Of a stretch of 64,000 nucleotides of DNA, positions 21,150-30,530 are shown in pieces; position 1 is the first letter of the stretch; every line of letters begins with the position of its first letter. The position numbers and the translations under genes were made by a program. The notes under the pieces are model-generated. The model searched no databases. It was not told the DNA's origin and worked only from the letters and a program-made list of their open reading frames with translations. This stretch comes from Corydoras sp. C115 (Eukaryota; Chordata; Actinopteri; Siluriformes; Callichthyidae). The DNA is taken from the NCBI GenBank assembly GCA_019802505.1, contig JAFMOC010000384.1:25001-89000 (forward strand), given 5' to 3'.

Positions 21150-21508
21150 CATCCATCCATCCATCCAATCATTAGCTTCCGCCTTATCCTCTATTAGGGT
21201 CGCGGTGGGGGTTCACCATGCTGAACCAGGGGAGAACGTTTCGGGCGCTGGGCAGATACACCCAGGACAGGGCGCCAATCTATCACTGGGCCCACACCAA
21301 CTCACACAGACACACTCTATATGGGGCAATTTGTAACACTCAATTGACCTTGATCCATGTTTTTGGAATGTGGGAGGAAACCGGAGAACCCGGAGGAAAC
21401 CCTCACGGACACGGGGAGAACATGGAAACTCCACCCAGATGGGATTCAAACCGGGAAACCTTTTCTCTGAGAGGAGAACATGCCAACCACTAAACCACCG
21501 GGCCGCCC
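21150..21508 (-). mobile_element. V-SINE, minus strand, with TSD
   Basis: (CCAT)n tail through ccgggccgccc. Flanks agctacgtacac (21138-21149) and agctatgtacac (21509-21520) differ at one base. Confidence 0.88.
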
Positions 21509-21513
21509 AGCTA

Positions 21514-21560
21514 TGTACACTATGGACAAAATTGTCTGGACACGCCTCTTAATCATTGAT
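21514..21560 (+). mobile_element. Tc1-like terminal inverted repeat fragment
   Basis: tacactatggacaaaattgt followed by ctggacacgcctcttaatca matches the common teleost Tc1-type end and pairs in type with the end near 3760. Confidence 0.55.
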
Positions 21561-21705
21561 TTCAGGTGTTCTCCGGGTTCTTCTTGTCTTTGTGGGTTCC
21601 CTCCAATCATTACACTGTTCTTACACTGTTTCTGTACATGGTCCTGACAGGAGCACAGCTGGGTGTATACTCCTTATGGACTCCTTGTCACAATATGAGT
21701 ACTTT

Positions 21706-21968
21706 GTTCTCCAGGTCCTTCTTGTCTTTGTGGGTTCCCTCCAGGTTATCTGGTTTCCTCCCACTGTCCAAAAACATGGATCAAGGTCATTCTCAACATT
21801 TCTCCAAATTGCCCCATATAGAGTGTGTCTGTGTGAGTGAGTGTGTGCCCCAGATTGGCGCCCTGTCCTGGGTGTATCTGCCCAGCGCCCAAAACGTTCT
21901 CCCCATGGGGAACCCCCCCTCCCACGACCCTAGTAGAGGATGAAGCAGATGATAATGGATGGATGGAA
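21706..21968 (+). mobile_element. V-SINE, 5'-truncated, plus strand
   Basis: Core from tgttctccaggtccttcttg to the tail gataatggatggatgg. A ~40-bp piece of the same core (gttctccgggttcttcttgt) is also present at 21568-21607. Confidence 0.82.
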
Positions 21969-22685
21969 GATCCTGATGTATCATTTTAAATGCTATTAAT
22001 AATTTTATTTGTGATCAAAAATGTATTACTGCGCTACAGGAACCATCACATTAATGTATCAGGTGACTAGTGTCAAATTCAATGCTTGAAATAAAACAAG
22101 TAAAGCTCTATAGTGTGTAGTGAAGCCAGTCGTAGGGTTTGTGATTGGTATTCAGCGACGTTGTGAGATGAAGTGTTGGAGTCGGAGGGAACACCTAACG
22201 TTCTCTAAACGACAGACAGTTGTAATCAGAAACTAAACAAAATGTAGTGTTCTTGATTAAATTAGCGACGGGTGAATGGAGCGCATACTGTAGCTTCCAG
22301 TCGTCTCCATCTGTGTGCTTTCGGGAAGCTGGCGATTAGTGCCATCTCGTCGAGCTCTGGAGTTTTTTTTTTTTTTTTTTTTTTTTTTTCCTCCCTCCTC
22401 TCCCCGCGTTTTGTAGACTTCTTAGGCAGCTTAACAGAGTTACATGCGCCGGCTTGTCGCCGGGTATAATGAGCTCAGCAAGAGCGGGAGGCAAAGCAAA
22501 TTGGAAAAGTTTTCACTTCCTTGAAGACTCAAGGTTTCTGCTAAATAATTTGCGATTTGATTGATCACACATACTGGTGCAGATACAGTCAGAGAGGAGT
22601 AACTACAGAAGAAGACTTAACTCAAAGTTGGGATTATAAATATAACCTGACTAACTTTAGCTGAAAGTTTAACACCAAGCAGATC
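21969..22685. other. Unique intronic sequence with poly-T tract
   Basis: Poly-T at 22363-22389. No gene recognised elsewhere in the block. Confidence 0.4.
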
Positions 22686-22687
22686 CA

Positions 22688-22976
22688 TCAATCCATCCAT
22701 CCATACATTATCTTCCGCTTTATCCTCTACTAGGGTCGCGGGGGGGGGTTCCCCATGCCCATCCAGGGGAGAACATTTCGGGCGCTGGGCAGATACACCC
22801 AGGACAGGGCGCCAATCTATCACTGAGCACACTCACTCAAACAAACACACTCAATATGAGGCAATTTGGAGAATTCAATTGACCTTGATCCATATTTTTG
22901 GACTGTGGGAGGAAACCAGAGAACCCGGAGGAACCCCACGCGGACACGGGGAGAACATGGAAACTCCACCCAATTA
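22688..22976 (-). mobile_element. V-SINE, minus strand, 5'-truncated
   Basis: (CCAT)n tail to gaaactccaccca. G-run at 22740-22748. Confidence 0.85.
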
Positions 22977-23379
22977 ACAGCGTCTCTGCAGAGCCTCCAG
23001 ATGCTGAGTTTCACTTTTACACACTCTCCGCTCAGCTCATTCCAGAGGGTTTCTATTGGATTAGGACTAATCCTTGATTCTTGTGGTCAGTGACCCATGT
23101 TGGTTTGGACTCTGAGGCGTGCTTTAAAATATAGATTGGCTCAGTTTGAGCTTCCTGACTGTGGCATTCAGCTTTTGATTTAATATCAGCTGCTGCTTGA
23201 TGGAGTCACTGATGCCGTGTATCTAAATGACTTCTGTAGGGTCACCAGACAATGCAAATGTCCACAAATGTGTTGCAGGTCCACATTATTCACATTATTT
23301 ATATTACACACGATGATTGTCACTGTGCATTATGGATGTTATATTAAGTTTGACTGAACAGTTCGTGTTGGTCATCCTC

Positions 23380-23545
23380 CAGTCCGGTGTTAGTGCCCAC
23401 AGGATGCTGCATTCAGGATGCTGGTGTCTGGACGGGTTTAGTTGGTGGTGGTGGAACCACTCAGACCAGCACAACATGCTGTAATGCACCACCAGATCAG
23501 TGTCACTGCAGTGCCGTGAATGATCCACCACCCAAATAATACCTG
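23380..23545 (-). mobile_element. Fold-back element fragment (family of 40630-40995)
   Basis: cagtgtcactgcagtgccgt, gaatgatccaccacccaaat and aatacctgctctttgatcc match the right half of the fold-back element at 40.6-41.0 kb. The segment 22977-23379 before it is unique. Confidence 0.6.
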
Positions 23546-23603
23546 CTCTTTGATCCTAACCATCAGAAAATAAATTACGTTTCAATTCACATAGTATGTA
23601 GTT

Positions 23604-23950
23604 CTATCCATCCATTATCTTCCGCTTTATCCTCTATTAGGGTCGCGGGGGGGGTTCCCCATGCCCATCCAGGGGAGAACATTTCGGGCGCTGGGCAGAT
23701 ATACCCAGGACAGAACGCCAATCTATCGCTGGGCACACACTCACTCACACAGACACACTCTATATGGGGCATTTTGGAGAACTCACTTGACTTGATCCAT
23801 GTTTTTGGACTGTGGGAGGAAACCAGAGAACCCGGAGGAAACCCACACAGACACGGGGAGAACATGGAAACTCCACCCAGATAGGGATTCGAACCGGGAA
23901 TCCCTAGCGCTGAGAGGAGAACATGCCAACCAATAGGCCACCGTGCCGCC
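23604..23950 (-). mobile_element. V-SINE, minus strand, first of an adjacent pair
   Basis: Full length, from tccatccattatcttccgct to ccgtgccgccc. The left target word tagtatgtagtt (23592-23603) reappears only after the second SINE (24308-24319). Confidence 0.88.
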
Positions 23951-23960
23951 CTAGTATGTA

Positions 23961-24307
23961 TTCATTCATTCATTATCTTCCGCTTTATCCAATATTAGGG
24001 TCGCGGTGGGGTTCCCCATGCCCATCCAGGGGAGAACGTTTCGGGCGCTGGGCAGATACACCCAGGAAAGGGCGCCAATCTATCGCTGGGCACACACTCA
24101 CACACAGACACACTCTATATGGGGCAATTTGGAGAACTCAATTGACTTGATCCATGTTTTTGGACTGTGGGAGGAAACCGGAGAACCCGGAGGAACCCCA
24201 CGTGGACACGGGAGAGAACATGGAAACTCCACCCAGATTGGGATTCGATCCGGGAATCCCTAGTGCTGAGAGGAGAACATGCCAACCACTGAGCCACCTT
24301 GCCGCCC
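23961..24307 (-). mobile_element. V-SINE, minus strand, inserted into the TSD of the previous one
   Basis: Full length, from (ATTC)n to cttgccgccc. Flanked by ctagtatgta at 23951-23960 and 24307-24316. It landed in the right TSD copy of the 23604 element. Confidence 0.88.
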
Positions 24308-24344
24308 TAGTATGTAGTTATATATATATAGTTTTCTACAGTCT

Positions 24345-24455
24345 GTAATTGTAGGACTCCTCAGTCCATCGTTATGGGACGTGAAGCCGATTAAAGGGAA
24401 AATAAATATAGAAACTAGGAGGTGCACCTAATAAAGTGGCCGGTGAGTGTGAGAT
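24345..24455 (+). mobile_element. Fold-back family end fragment
   Basis: gtctgtaattgtaggactcc, then gtgcacctaataaagtggcc and ggtgagtgtgag, is the widespread teleost 'aataaagtggccggtgagtg' end, related to the fold-back family here. Confidence 0.5.
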
Positions 24456-24862
24456 ATGGAAGGGTTTGCTTTTTAATGATAATATTAAAGAGGGAATCGA
24501 TGCTTTCTGCAGTTAACCGAGGATTTGAACCCCCGCAGAAGCAGAGAGCCCCTAATGACTTTGAACTCACTACATGTTCGCTGCATAAGATAATATAATC
24601 ATCCTCGCTGTATAATGGGGGGAGGATGACACGGTGCTCTGTATGTTAAAAGGACATGTTGATTAAAAAGTGTACGAGATTAAAAGCACTATTAAAAGTG
24701 TAATCTGCATGTTAATGTAAGTACAGTGAAGCTGATGCTCATCAGGCTCCACATGCAGGAGAGCCACTTCCGATTGACCTGCTGACGGTGAGGACGGGGA
24801 GGACGGGGAGGACGGTGAGGACGGTGAGGACGGTGAGGGCATGATCGGCTTCTGAAGTATAG
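24456..24862. other. Unique sequence with a 9-bp GAGGACGGT minisatellite
   Basis: The minisatellite (gaggacggt/gaggacggg, about six copies) lies at 24787-24838. The rest is unremarkable. Confidence 0.6.
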
Positions 24863-24865
24863 AGT

Positions 24866-25117
24866 TCCATCCATCCATTAACTTGTCATCCTCTACTAGG
24901 GTTGGGGGGGGGTGGGGGGAGAACGTTTCGGGTGCTGGGCAGATACACCCAGGACATGGCGCCAATCCATCACTGGGCACACACTCACTCACACAGACAC
25001 ACACTATATAGGGGCAATTTATACTAGCCGATTTACCTTGAGTCCATGTGTTTGGAGAAAACCCATGTGGACATGGGGAGAACCCAGATTGGGATTCGAA
25101 CCTGGATCCTTCACAAA
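24866..25117 (-). mobile_element. V-SINE, minus strand, diverged
   Basis: (CCAT)n tail, with a G-rich replacement at 24901-24920. Core shortened (ttggagaaaacccatg). Ends gggattcgaacctggatcc. Confidence 0.8.
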
Positions 25118-25553
25118 AATGTGGCTGTGCTGCCCAACGTTTTATAAAGCTGACTCTTATCTCCCACTTAATCATATACAAGGGATTGAGGTCACCCGGG
25201 AATCGAACCGGGAACACATTAGAACCTGTGTGCTGGTGGCTGGCTGGAGGTATGAGACTGTATGCAATAACAGCACGGACCGAATCTGTACTCGGCTCAT
25301 ATGGCCTGAACGAATAGCCCTGCTTTCCATATTTACATCCTTTATAGTGGCTGAGTATTCAGTTGAATATTTAGCTTTATAATTAAGATTAATCTTAATA
25401 TTTAGCTTTATAATTATAATTAAGAATAATTAAGCTGTTATTGTATCGGCTTTACTTTGTAGCTTTACTGAGTTTTGTAGAACCATCACAGAGCAGGTGT
25501 TATTATTGAGGTGGTGGTGTCTTTGTGTTACGTTGGCATGATGGGATTCAGAA
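25118..25553. other. AT-rich unique sequence
   Basis: Holds a B-box-like piece, cgggaatcgaaccgggaaca, at 25197-25216, probably another SINE head, and local AT-rich duplications (tttagctttataatta twice). No gene. Confidence 0.45.
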
Positions 25554-25555
25554 AG

Positions 25556-25890
25556 TCCATCCATCCATTATCTTCCGCTTTATCCTCTACTAGGGTCACG
25601 GGGGGTTCCCCATGCCCATCCAGGGGAGAACGTTTCAGGCGCTGGGCAGATACACCAAGGACAGGGCGCCAATCCATCGCTGGGCACACACTCACTCACA
25701 CACTTTATGAGGCAATTTAGATAGAGACAATTTAGAGCATTGAATTAACCTTGAATCCCTGTTTTTGGACAGTGGGGGGAAATTAGAGAACCTGGAGGTA
25801 AACCCACACGGACACGGGGAGAACATGGAAACTCCACCCAGATCCGGATTCGAACCTGGATCCCGAGCACTGAGAGTCGGACATGCCGCC
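25556..25890 (-). mobile_element. V-SINE, minus strand, diverged near full length
   Basis: (CCAT)n tail to acatgccgcc. Middle shows aatttagatagagacaattt, an internal micro-duplication. Confidence 0.83.
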
Positions 25891-26115
25891 CATCTTAAAA
25901 TCCAAATAATTTGTTTTTATTTGAAACCAAATCACCCAAAGGTTCTGCTGATCTGCGAGGTCCGTGTTGCTCAGGATTGCTTTCTGCTTTCCAGTCACCT
26001 TCATCTCACCTGCAGCTTGAAGGACCGAGTTAATTACAAGATTTTTAGATAAGGTGCAGTGTGTCAGGGTCGCGGTCGCACCTCTAACCCGAGTCCGTTT
26101 ACAGATAAAGAATGG

Positions 26116-26118
<3 letters not shown>

Positions 26119-26179
<61 letters not shown>
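26119..26179. repeat. Long poly-T tract
   Basis: About 61 consecutive T, the longest homopolymer in the window. Length may be unreliable. Flanks 25891-26118 and 26180-26474 are unique sequence with no gene. Confidence 0.95.
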
Positions 26180-26489
26180 CCGCAGCCAGTTAAACCAGTG
26201 AACCAGCAAAAAATCGATGTGTGGTCGCGAGCGTTAAGAAATGGCCCAAAGCTTCTTATTTTTGCCCGACAAAAGTTCAAATAATGGCTCTGCAGCTTCA
26301 CGCTTCAATCATACGCACGTCCTTCAAGGTTATAGCAGACACGCTGGCATTGATTTTTTTTTTTTTTTTCCCGTCTGTGTGTGTACCCAAGTGTGTTCCT
26401 GATAGACACTTGTAGACATCTGTTTTACTTCATGTAAGAACTTTCACCATAACAAAGACATGTGCTGATCATTTCCAGCGTGTCTTTTT

Positions 26490-26849
26490 CATTCATTCAT
26501 TCATTCATTCATTATCTCCCGCTTTATCCTCTATTAGGGTCGCGGTGGGGTTCCCCATGCCCATCCAGGGGAGAACGTCTCGGGCGCTGGGCAGATACAC
26601 CCAGGACAGGACGCCAATCTATTACTGGGCACACACTCACTCACACAGACACACTCTATATGGGGCAATTTTGGAGAACTCAGTTGACTTGATCCATGTT
26701 TTTTGGACTGTGGAAGGAAACCGGAGAACCCAGAGGAAACCCACGTGGACATGGGGAGAACATGGAAACTCCACCCAGATGAGGATTCGAACCGGGAATC
26801 CCTAGCGCTGAGAGGAGAACATGCCAACCACTAAGCCACCGTGCCGCCT
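26490..26849 (-). mobile_element. V-SINE, minus strand, full length with TSD
   Basis: TSD ccagcgtgtcttttt (26475-26489) and ccagtgtgtcttttt (26850-26864), one mismatch. Head accgtgccgcct intact. Confidence 0.92.
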
Positions 26850-26990
26850 CCAGTGTGTCTTTTTATTTTTTAAACATTAGATTTGAGGATTTTATTCTTC
26901 TATCAGAGACGTCGGGGTAAACGATGACATCACAGCTGAGTCAGCAAATTAAGCAAACTGGGGGGCGCTGGGGCATCAATTTGTCCCTGG

Positions 26991-26994
<4 letters not shown>

Positions 26995-27031
<37 letters not shown>
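26995..27031. repeat. (CA)n microsatellite
   Basis: About 18 CA units beside a degenerate SINE piece (26970-27060). Confidence 0.93.
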
Positions 27032-27037
<6 letters not shown>

Positions 27038-27089
27038 TATATACAAACTATATGGGGGCATAGCTGAGTCAGCAAACTGTTTGCCATCA

Positions 27090-27345
27090 TCCTCCAATAG
27101 CTTTCATTTAATCCTCTACTGGGGTTTCTGAGGGGCGACCCATGCCCATCCAGAGGAGAACGTTTTGGGCACTGGGCAGATGCACCCAAGACGGGGCATC
27201 AATTTGTCCCCGGGTACACACACACACACACTATATAGGGGCAATTTAGACCACCTCGTTCATCTTAAATCCATGTTTTTGGACTGTGGGGAGAAACCAG
27301 AGAACCCGAAGAAAACCCACAAAGACACAAGAAGAACGTGGAGTC
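27090..27345 (-). mobile_element. V-SINE, degenerate older copy
   Basis: Recognisable as catttaatcctctactgggg, catgcccatccagaggagaa and ccatgttt. The core is diverged (gagaaaccagagaacccgaa). Confidence 0.7.
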
Positions 27346-27409
27346 TCCACCACTCCTTCTACACAATTGTGTCACCCAAATTATTAATCTCATCTTATTT
27401 AATCTCATT

Positions 27410-27692
27410 ATCTTAATCACTTAATCTTCTACTAGGTTTTTCAGGAAGTTCCTCATGCCCATCCAGGGGAGAACATTTTGGGCGCTGGGCAAATACAGTA
27501 TATCACTAGGAGCACAATCACTTACACAGACACACATACTATATAGGGACAATTTAGAGCAGCCAATTCACCTTGAATCCATGTTTTTGGACTGTGAGAA
27601 CCTGGAGAAAACCCACACCGACACGGGGAGAACATGCAAACTTCATCCTGATCGGGATTCGAACCTGGATCCCCAGTGCTGTGTTTTCATGT
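27410..27692 (-). mobile_element. V-SINE, degenerate older copy
   Basis: aatcttctactaggtttttc, ccagttc-like 3' parts, atttagagcagccaattcac, and a B-box piece gattcgaacctggatcccc. Confidence 0.7.
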
Positions 27693-27699
27693 TACCTAG

Positions 27700-28165
27700 G
27701 TAACCATATGAACACTACAGATGTACACCAAAGCCTCTGATTGGCCGTTACATGAAATAGAACGTGCAGGTCCAGGAGACAGACTCTTCTGAACCCTGTG
27801 CATTTTTCTGCGTTTGTGTTTGACTTTGGCGTCAAGTTCGTCTGATGAAAACGACTCTCGGGCCCCGTAAACAGTCCCGATGTATAGTGCAGAGCGTTGC
27901 ATAAGCGTTCTCAGACTTTAATTTAGTTAATGGTCTCGCGCGCTATCTTCGCCGTTTTATCCGTTTATAAATTTATTACGAGCGGCTCTCCTCATTCCGT
28001 CCTTCGTTCTGTTAATTGTTAATACCGTTTCAATAAGTGATGGCTCGTTGTGTGTTTGCAGCTCGGAGGCACCTCATCGGGGTAAAAGCTTCTCCTGCTT
28101 CCTTAAACATCTCCTGATGGACCTGAATGAATAAATGAAAAGTACCATTAATAAATCAGAAGTTT
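27700..28165. other. Unique intronic sequence, nothing recognised
   Basis: Single-copy; no exon or named repeat. Confidence 0.4.
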
Positions 28166-28171
28166 GCGTGT

Positions 28172-28195
28172 GTATATATATATATATATATATAT
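28172..28195. repeat. (TA)n microsatellite
   Basis: About 12 TA units. Confidence 0.9.
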
Positions 28196-28227
28196 AACTT
28201 AAATTCTGATATTTCACTTTAGCTTTT

Positions 28228-28322
28228 GGGGAAACTCTGCAACTTCTGCTGCTGTGAATTGTGAATTGCCCCCATTGTGGAACCAATTAAGAATAATCTT
28301 AATTGGAACCAATTAAGGATTA
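28228..28322 (+). repeat. LINE-like 3' tail fragment with a local palindrome
   Basis: acttctgctgctgtgaattg and tgtggaaccaattaag match the tail at 545-612. It includes the palindromic ttaagaataatcttaa, made by a local inverted duplication of the tail. Confidence 0.5.
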
Positions 28323-28329
28323 TGTCGCC

Positions 28330-28396
28330 GGTGGGGTTCCATATGCCCCCATCCAGGGGAGAACGTTTTGGACGCTGGGCAGATACACCCAGGACA
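28330..28396 (-). mobile_element. V-SINE 3' fragment
   Basis: ggtggggttccatatgcccc to gatacacccaggacac only. Confidence 0.75.
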
Positions 28397-28419
28397 CTGG
28401 GCGTCACGGTGGGTGTCAC

Positions 28420-28650
28420 GGTGGGCCTGGTAGCTCAGTGGTTACAGTGCTGGAGTTTTTAATCTAAAGGTTGGTGGTTCCAATCTTAATTCAACAAATT
28501 CATCAATGTGGCCAACAGGGATGCTGAACCATGACTAATTCTGTATTCTGACCCTTAACCATGATGTCGGGATCCCCGTAAGTCACTCTGGTTTTACATC
28601 TTGCTTTGTGTACATGCTGCATGAATAACGTAACTTTAACCTGCACTAAA
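28420..28650 (+). mobile_element. tRNA-derived SINE, degenerate
   Basis: A-box-like cctggtagctcagtggttac and B-box-like ggttggtggttccaatc, then a decayed body (gacccttaaccatgatgtc) and a weak L2-like tail (cgtaagtcactctggtttta). Related to the SINE at 2913. Confidence 0.6.
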
Positions 28651-28800
28651 TGTAAGAATTAAAGCTTTAGGATTCACCAGGTTATCATCTAAATATTCAA
28701 CATGACATCATAAACGTCTCATGTTAAGAAACCTTGTCAACCAAAAGGTCAAAATTTCCTCCGGGCAATAAAAAAATGACCAAACGTCTTTGTGTTTCAG

Positions 28801-28987
28801 GAATGTTCTATATGGCCTTAGCAGAAAAGCGTTGGGGTTCTCCATCCTGAAAGCTGTCCATGAGGGATCCAAGCACAGCAATGTGAACCAGACCTTGTCT
28901 CAGATGTTGGACTCCATCCACTCGACAGAAAAGCTGATTCAAAGCGGCCTGGAGCTCTTTGAGAACGACCCTGATGACTCACAATGA
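28801..28987 (+). CDS. NAALADL2: NAALADL2-like gene, terminal coding exon and stop
   Basis: After acceptor tgtttcag (28800) the first base completes the split Arg codon. The exon then reads NVLYGLSRKALGFSILKAVH, EGSKHSNVNQTLSQMLDSIH and STEKLIQSGLELFENDPDDS, then Gln and TGA (28985-28987). The R-N-(V/I)-L-Y start follows the preceding ...PPPGLS exactly as in the family, where a fold loop joins two helices of the transferrin-receptor-like dimerisation domain. The last ~40 residues are the C-terminal helix (LSQMLDSIHSTEKLIQSGLE). It ends at a natural stop with no frameshift, so this end of the gene looks functional. The likely product is a type II membrane glycoprotein of uncertain, probably non-enzymatic, role. 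Confidence 0.8.
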
Positions 28988-29384
28988 TGGAAGTTGCACT
29001 GAAAAACCTCGGTCAAGCACCGAGGAATGACTGAGGCTCCGGAGTCTGTAGAACACACGCATTAAAGCTTCGGAGGATCAGAGGTTCTCTTTGGGTTCTT
29101 CTGGAATGGAGCTCCTCTGGTGGGGGTGCTGAATTCACCTGTCAGAAAGGAAATGAGAACACAATCACCGTCTCAAGAGTTTTAAGGCTTAAGCTGCCGT
29201 GAATTTGTTCATTCTTTATCTAGATTTGGGTGGGTGGGTAAAGGCGTGGGGGGGGGGGTACACTGGAGAGATTGCCAGTGAGGCGTGGGAGGAAGTAGGA
29301 GGATGTCAGCGCTCCCGAAAAAAAAATCTGTACAGACACAGAAGCTGTTAGAACTCCGAATCGGGGAATTTTTCACCTTTGGGA
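28988..29384 (+). other. Start of the 3' UTR / downstream region
   Basis: Follows the stop codon. A variant poly(A) signal attaaa lies at 29061-29066, only 74 bases after the stop. No canonical aataaa is clear nearby, so the true 3' end is unknown. Poly-G run at 29249-29258. Confidence 0.35.
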
Positions 29385-29500
29385 GGAACTAGCATAGAAA
29401 CTGTGAGCCAGATCCTTTCATCCAACATCGGTGTCTGACCTCACACATGCTCCACTGGATGAATGGGATTGGATTTCCACAGATGGATTCCAAAGTTCAA
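29385..29500 (+). mobile_element. Tc1-like transposon remnant
   Basis: aactgtgagccagatccttt, atccaacatcggtgtctgac and ctggatgaatggga correspond to the same transposase-derived region as 2370-2395 plus 3587-3640. Too decayed to code. Confidence 0.55.
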
Positions 29501-29985
29501 AGCGTATTCTGAAGAACAGGGTTAGGCTCGAGACGTCCCCGAGTGTCCTTCCATCACCAGAACGCCGGACTCTCGATCTAATGAAGTGAGGATTCAGCGA
29601 ATCAGCTATGAGATGATGAAACTGGCCTGTCGTGTGAAGGGGTTCGGAAAATCACCTCAAACTGTCTTAATGCTTTTAGTATTTATTAGTATTCTAGTCA
29701 TTGTTTTAGGGAAATGCATGCCTTCTGCCCCCTGGTGGCAGTTTTTTATATACATAAATATCACAGGTTCTGGATCGTTTGGTACTTTTTTGTATGAGCT
29801 TAACGTACAGCTTTAGCAGGTTGTTTTTATACGTTCTGTTGTTTTGGTTCATTCCCAAGGAAAGAATTTGTTGTTGCTGGAGATCTAGTTCGCAATTGAC
29901 CTTTTGGAGTTCTACACAACAAATTAAACGGATTCCAGAGAGGTGATACGGCATAACCTTACCGTTATTCTTTAGTGGACCACTG
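29501..29985. other. Sequence downstream of the gene, nothing recognised
   Basis: Single-copy AT-rich sequence. The 76-codon open frame here has no family resemblance I can see. Confidence 0.4.
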
Positions 29986-29992
29986 GAGACCT

Positions 29993-30322
29993 TCCATCCA
30001 TCTTCCGCTTTACCCTCTACTAGGGTGGTGGGGGTGTTCCCCATGCCCATTTCATTATACATTATCCATCCATTATCTTCCGCTTTATCCTCTACTAGGG
30101 TCGTGGGGGGGGTTCCCCATGCCCATCCAGGGGAGAACGTTTGGGGCGCTGGGCAAATACACCCAGGACAGGACGCCAATCTATCACTGTGCACACTCAC
30201 TCACACAGACACCCTCTATATGGGGCAACTTGGAGAATTCAGTTGACCTTGATCTACGTTTTTGGACTGTGGGAGAAAACCGGAGAACCCGGAGGAAACC
30301 CACGGGAGACTCCACCCACACT
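29993..30322 (-). mobile_element. V-SINE, minus strand, with duplicated tail end
   Basis: A short 3' piece (29993-30043: cttccgctttaccctctact to ccatgcccat) is followed by a fuller minus-strand copy (30063-30322) that ends in the core, with a shortened head (ccacgggagactccaccc). Confidence 0.8.
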
Positions 30323-30409
30323 GGAGACCTAAATCTTAAAATATTAAGAGGTGTTTACCTTATTTGTATTATCGGAAAAGATAAACTACGGTCAAATTCT
30401 GTATATCCT

Positions 30410-30530
30410 CTTTATCTGCTCTCTGCTGACCAATAGAGAACAGAGAACCAACAGGACAACAAAAACAACAGAACACAGACGGACCACAGTCTGGAATTGT
30501 GAAACTACTAAAAATCTATATGGAAAGTGG
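30410..30530 (-). mobile_element. Fold-back element fragment
   Basis: ctgaccaatagagaacagag, then aacaacagaacacagacgg and cacagtctggaattgtgaa, is the reverse complement of 40620-40720. Confidence 0.65.

Larger units (their letters stand above)
21061..21682. repeat. Inverted repeat with ~67-bp arms and ~490-bp spacer
   Basis: 21061-21127 (agtccatgaggagtatacac, then cagctgtgctcctgtcagga) is the near-perfect reverse complement of 21616-21682 (tgtacatggtcctgacagga, then gcacagctgggtgtatactc). The spacer holds a V-SINE and a Tc1-like terminal piece. Confidence 0.88.
11646..28800 (+). other. Last intron of the NAALADL2-like gene
   Basis: A 17,155-base GT-AG intron: donor gtaacc at 11646, acceptor tttgtgtttcag ending at 28800. 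Joining the exons restores an Arg codon split 2+1 and an uninterrupted frame. It carries over fifteen V-SINE copies, a 1.1-kb minisatellite, an L2 3' end and long poly-T tracts. Confidence 0.8.

Noticed and set aside
24663..25217. 184-codon reverse frame with Pro-Ser repeats
   Set aside because: Explained by the 9-bp minisatellite and a V-SINE.
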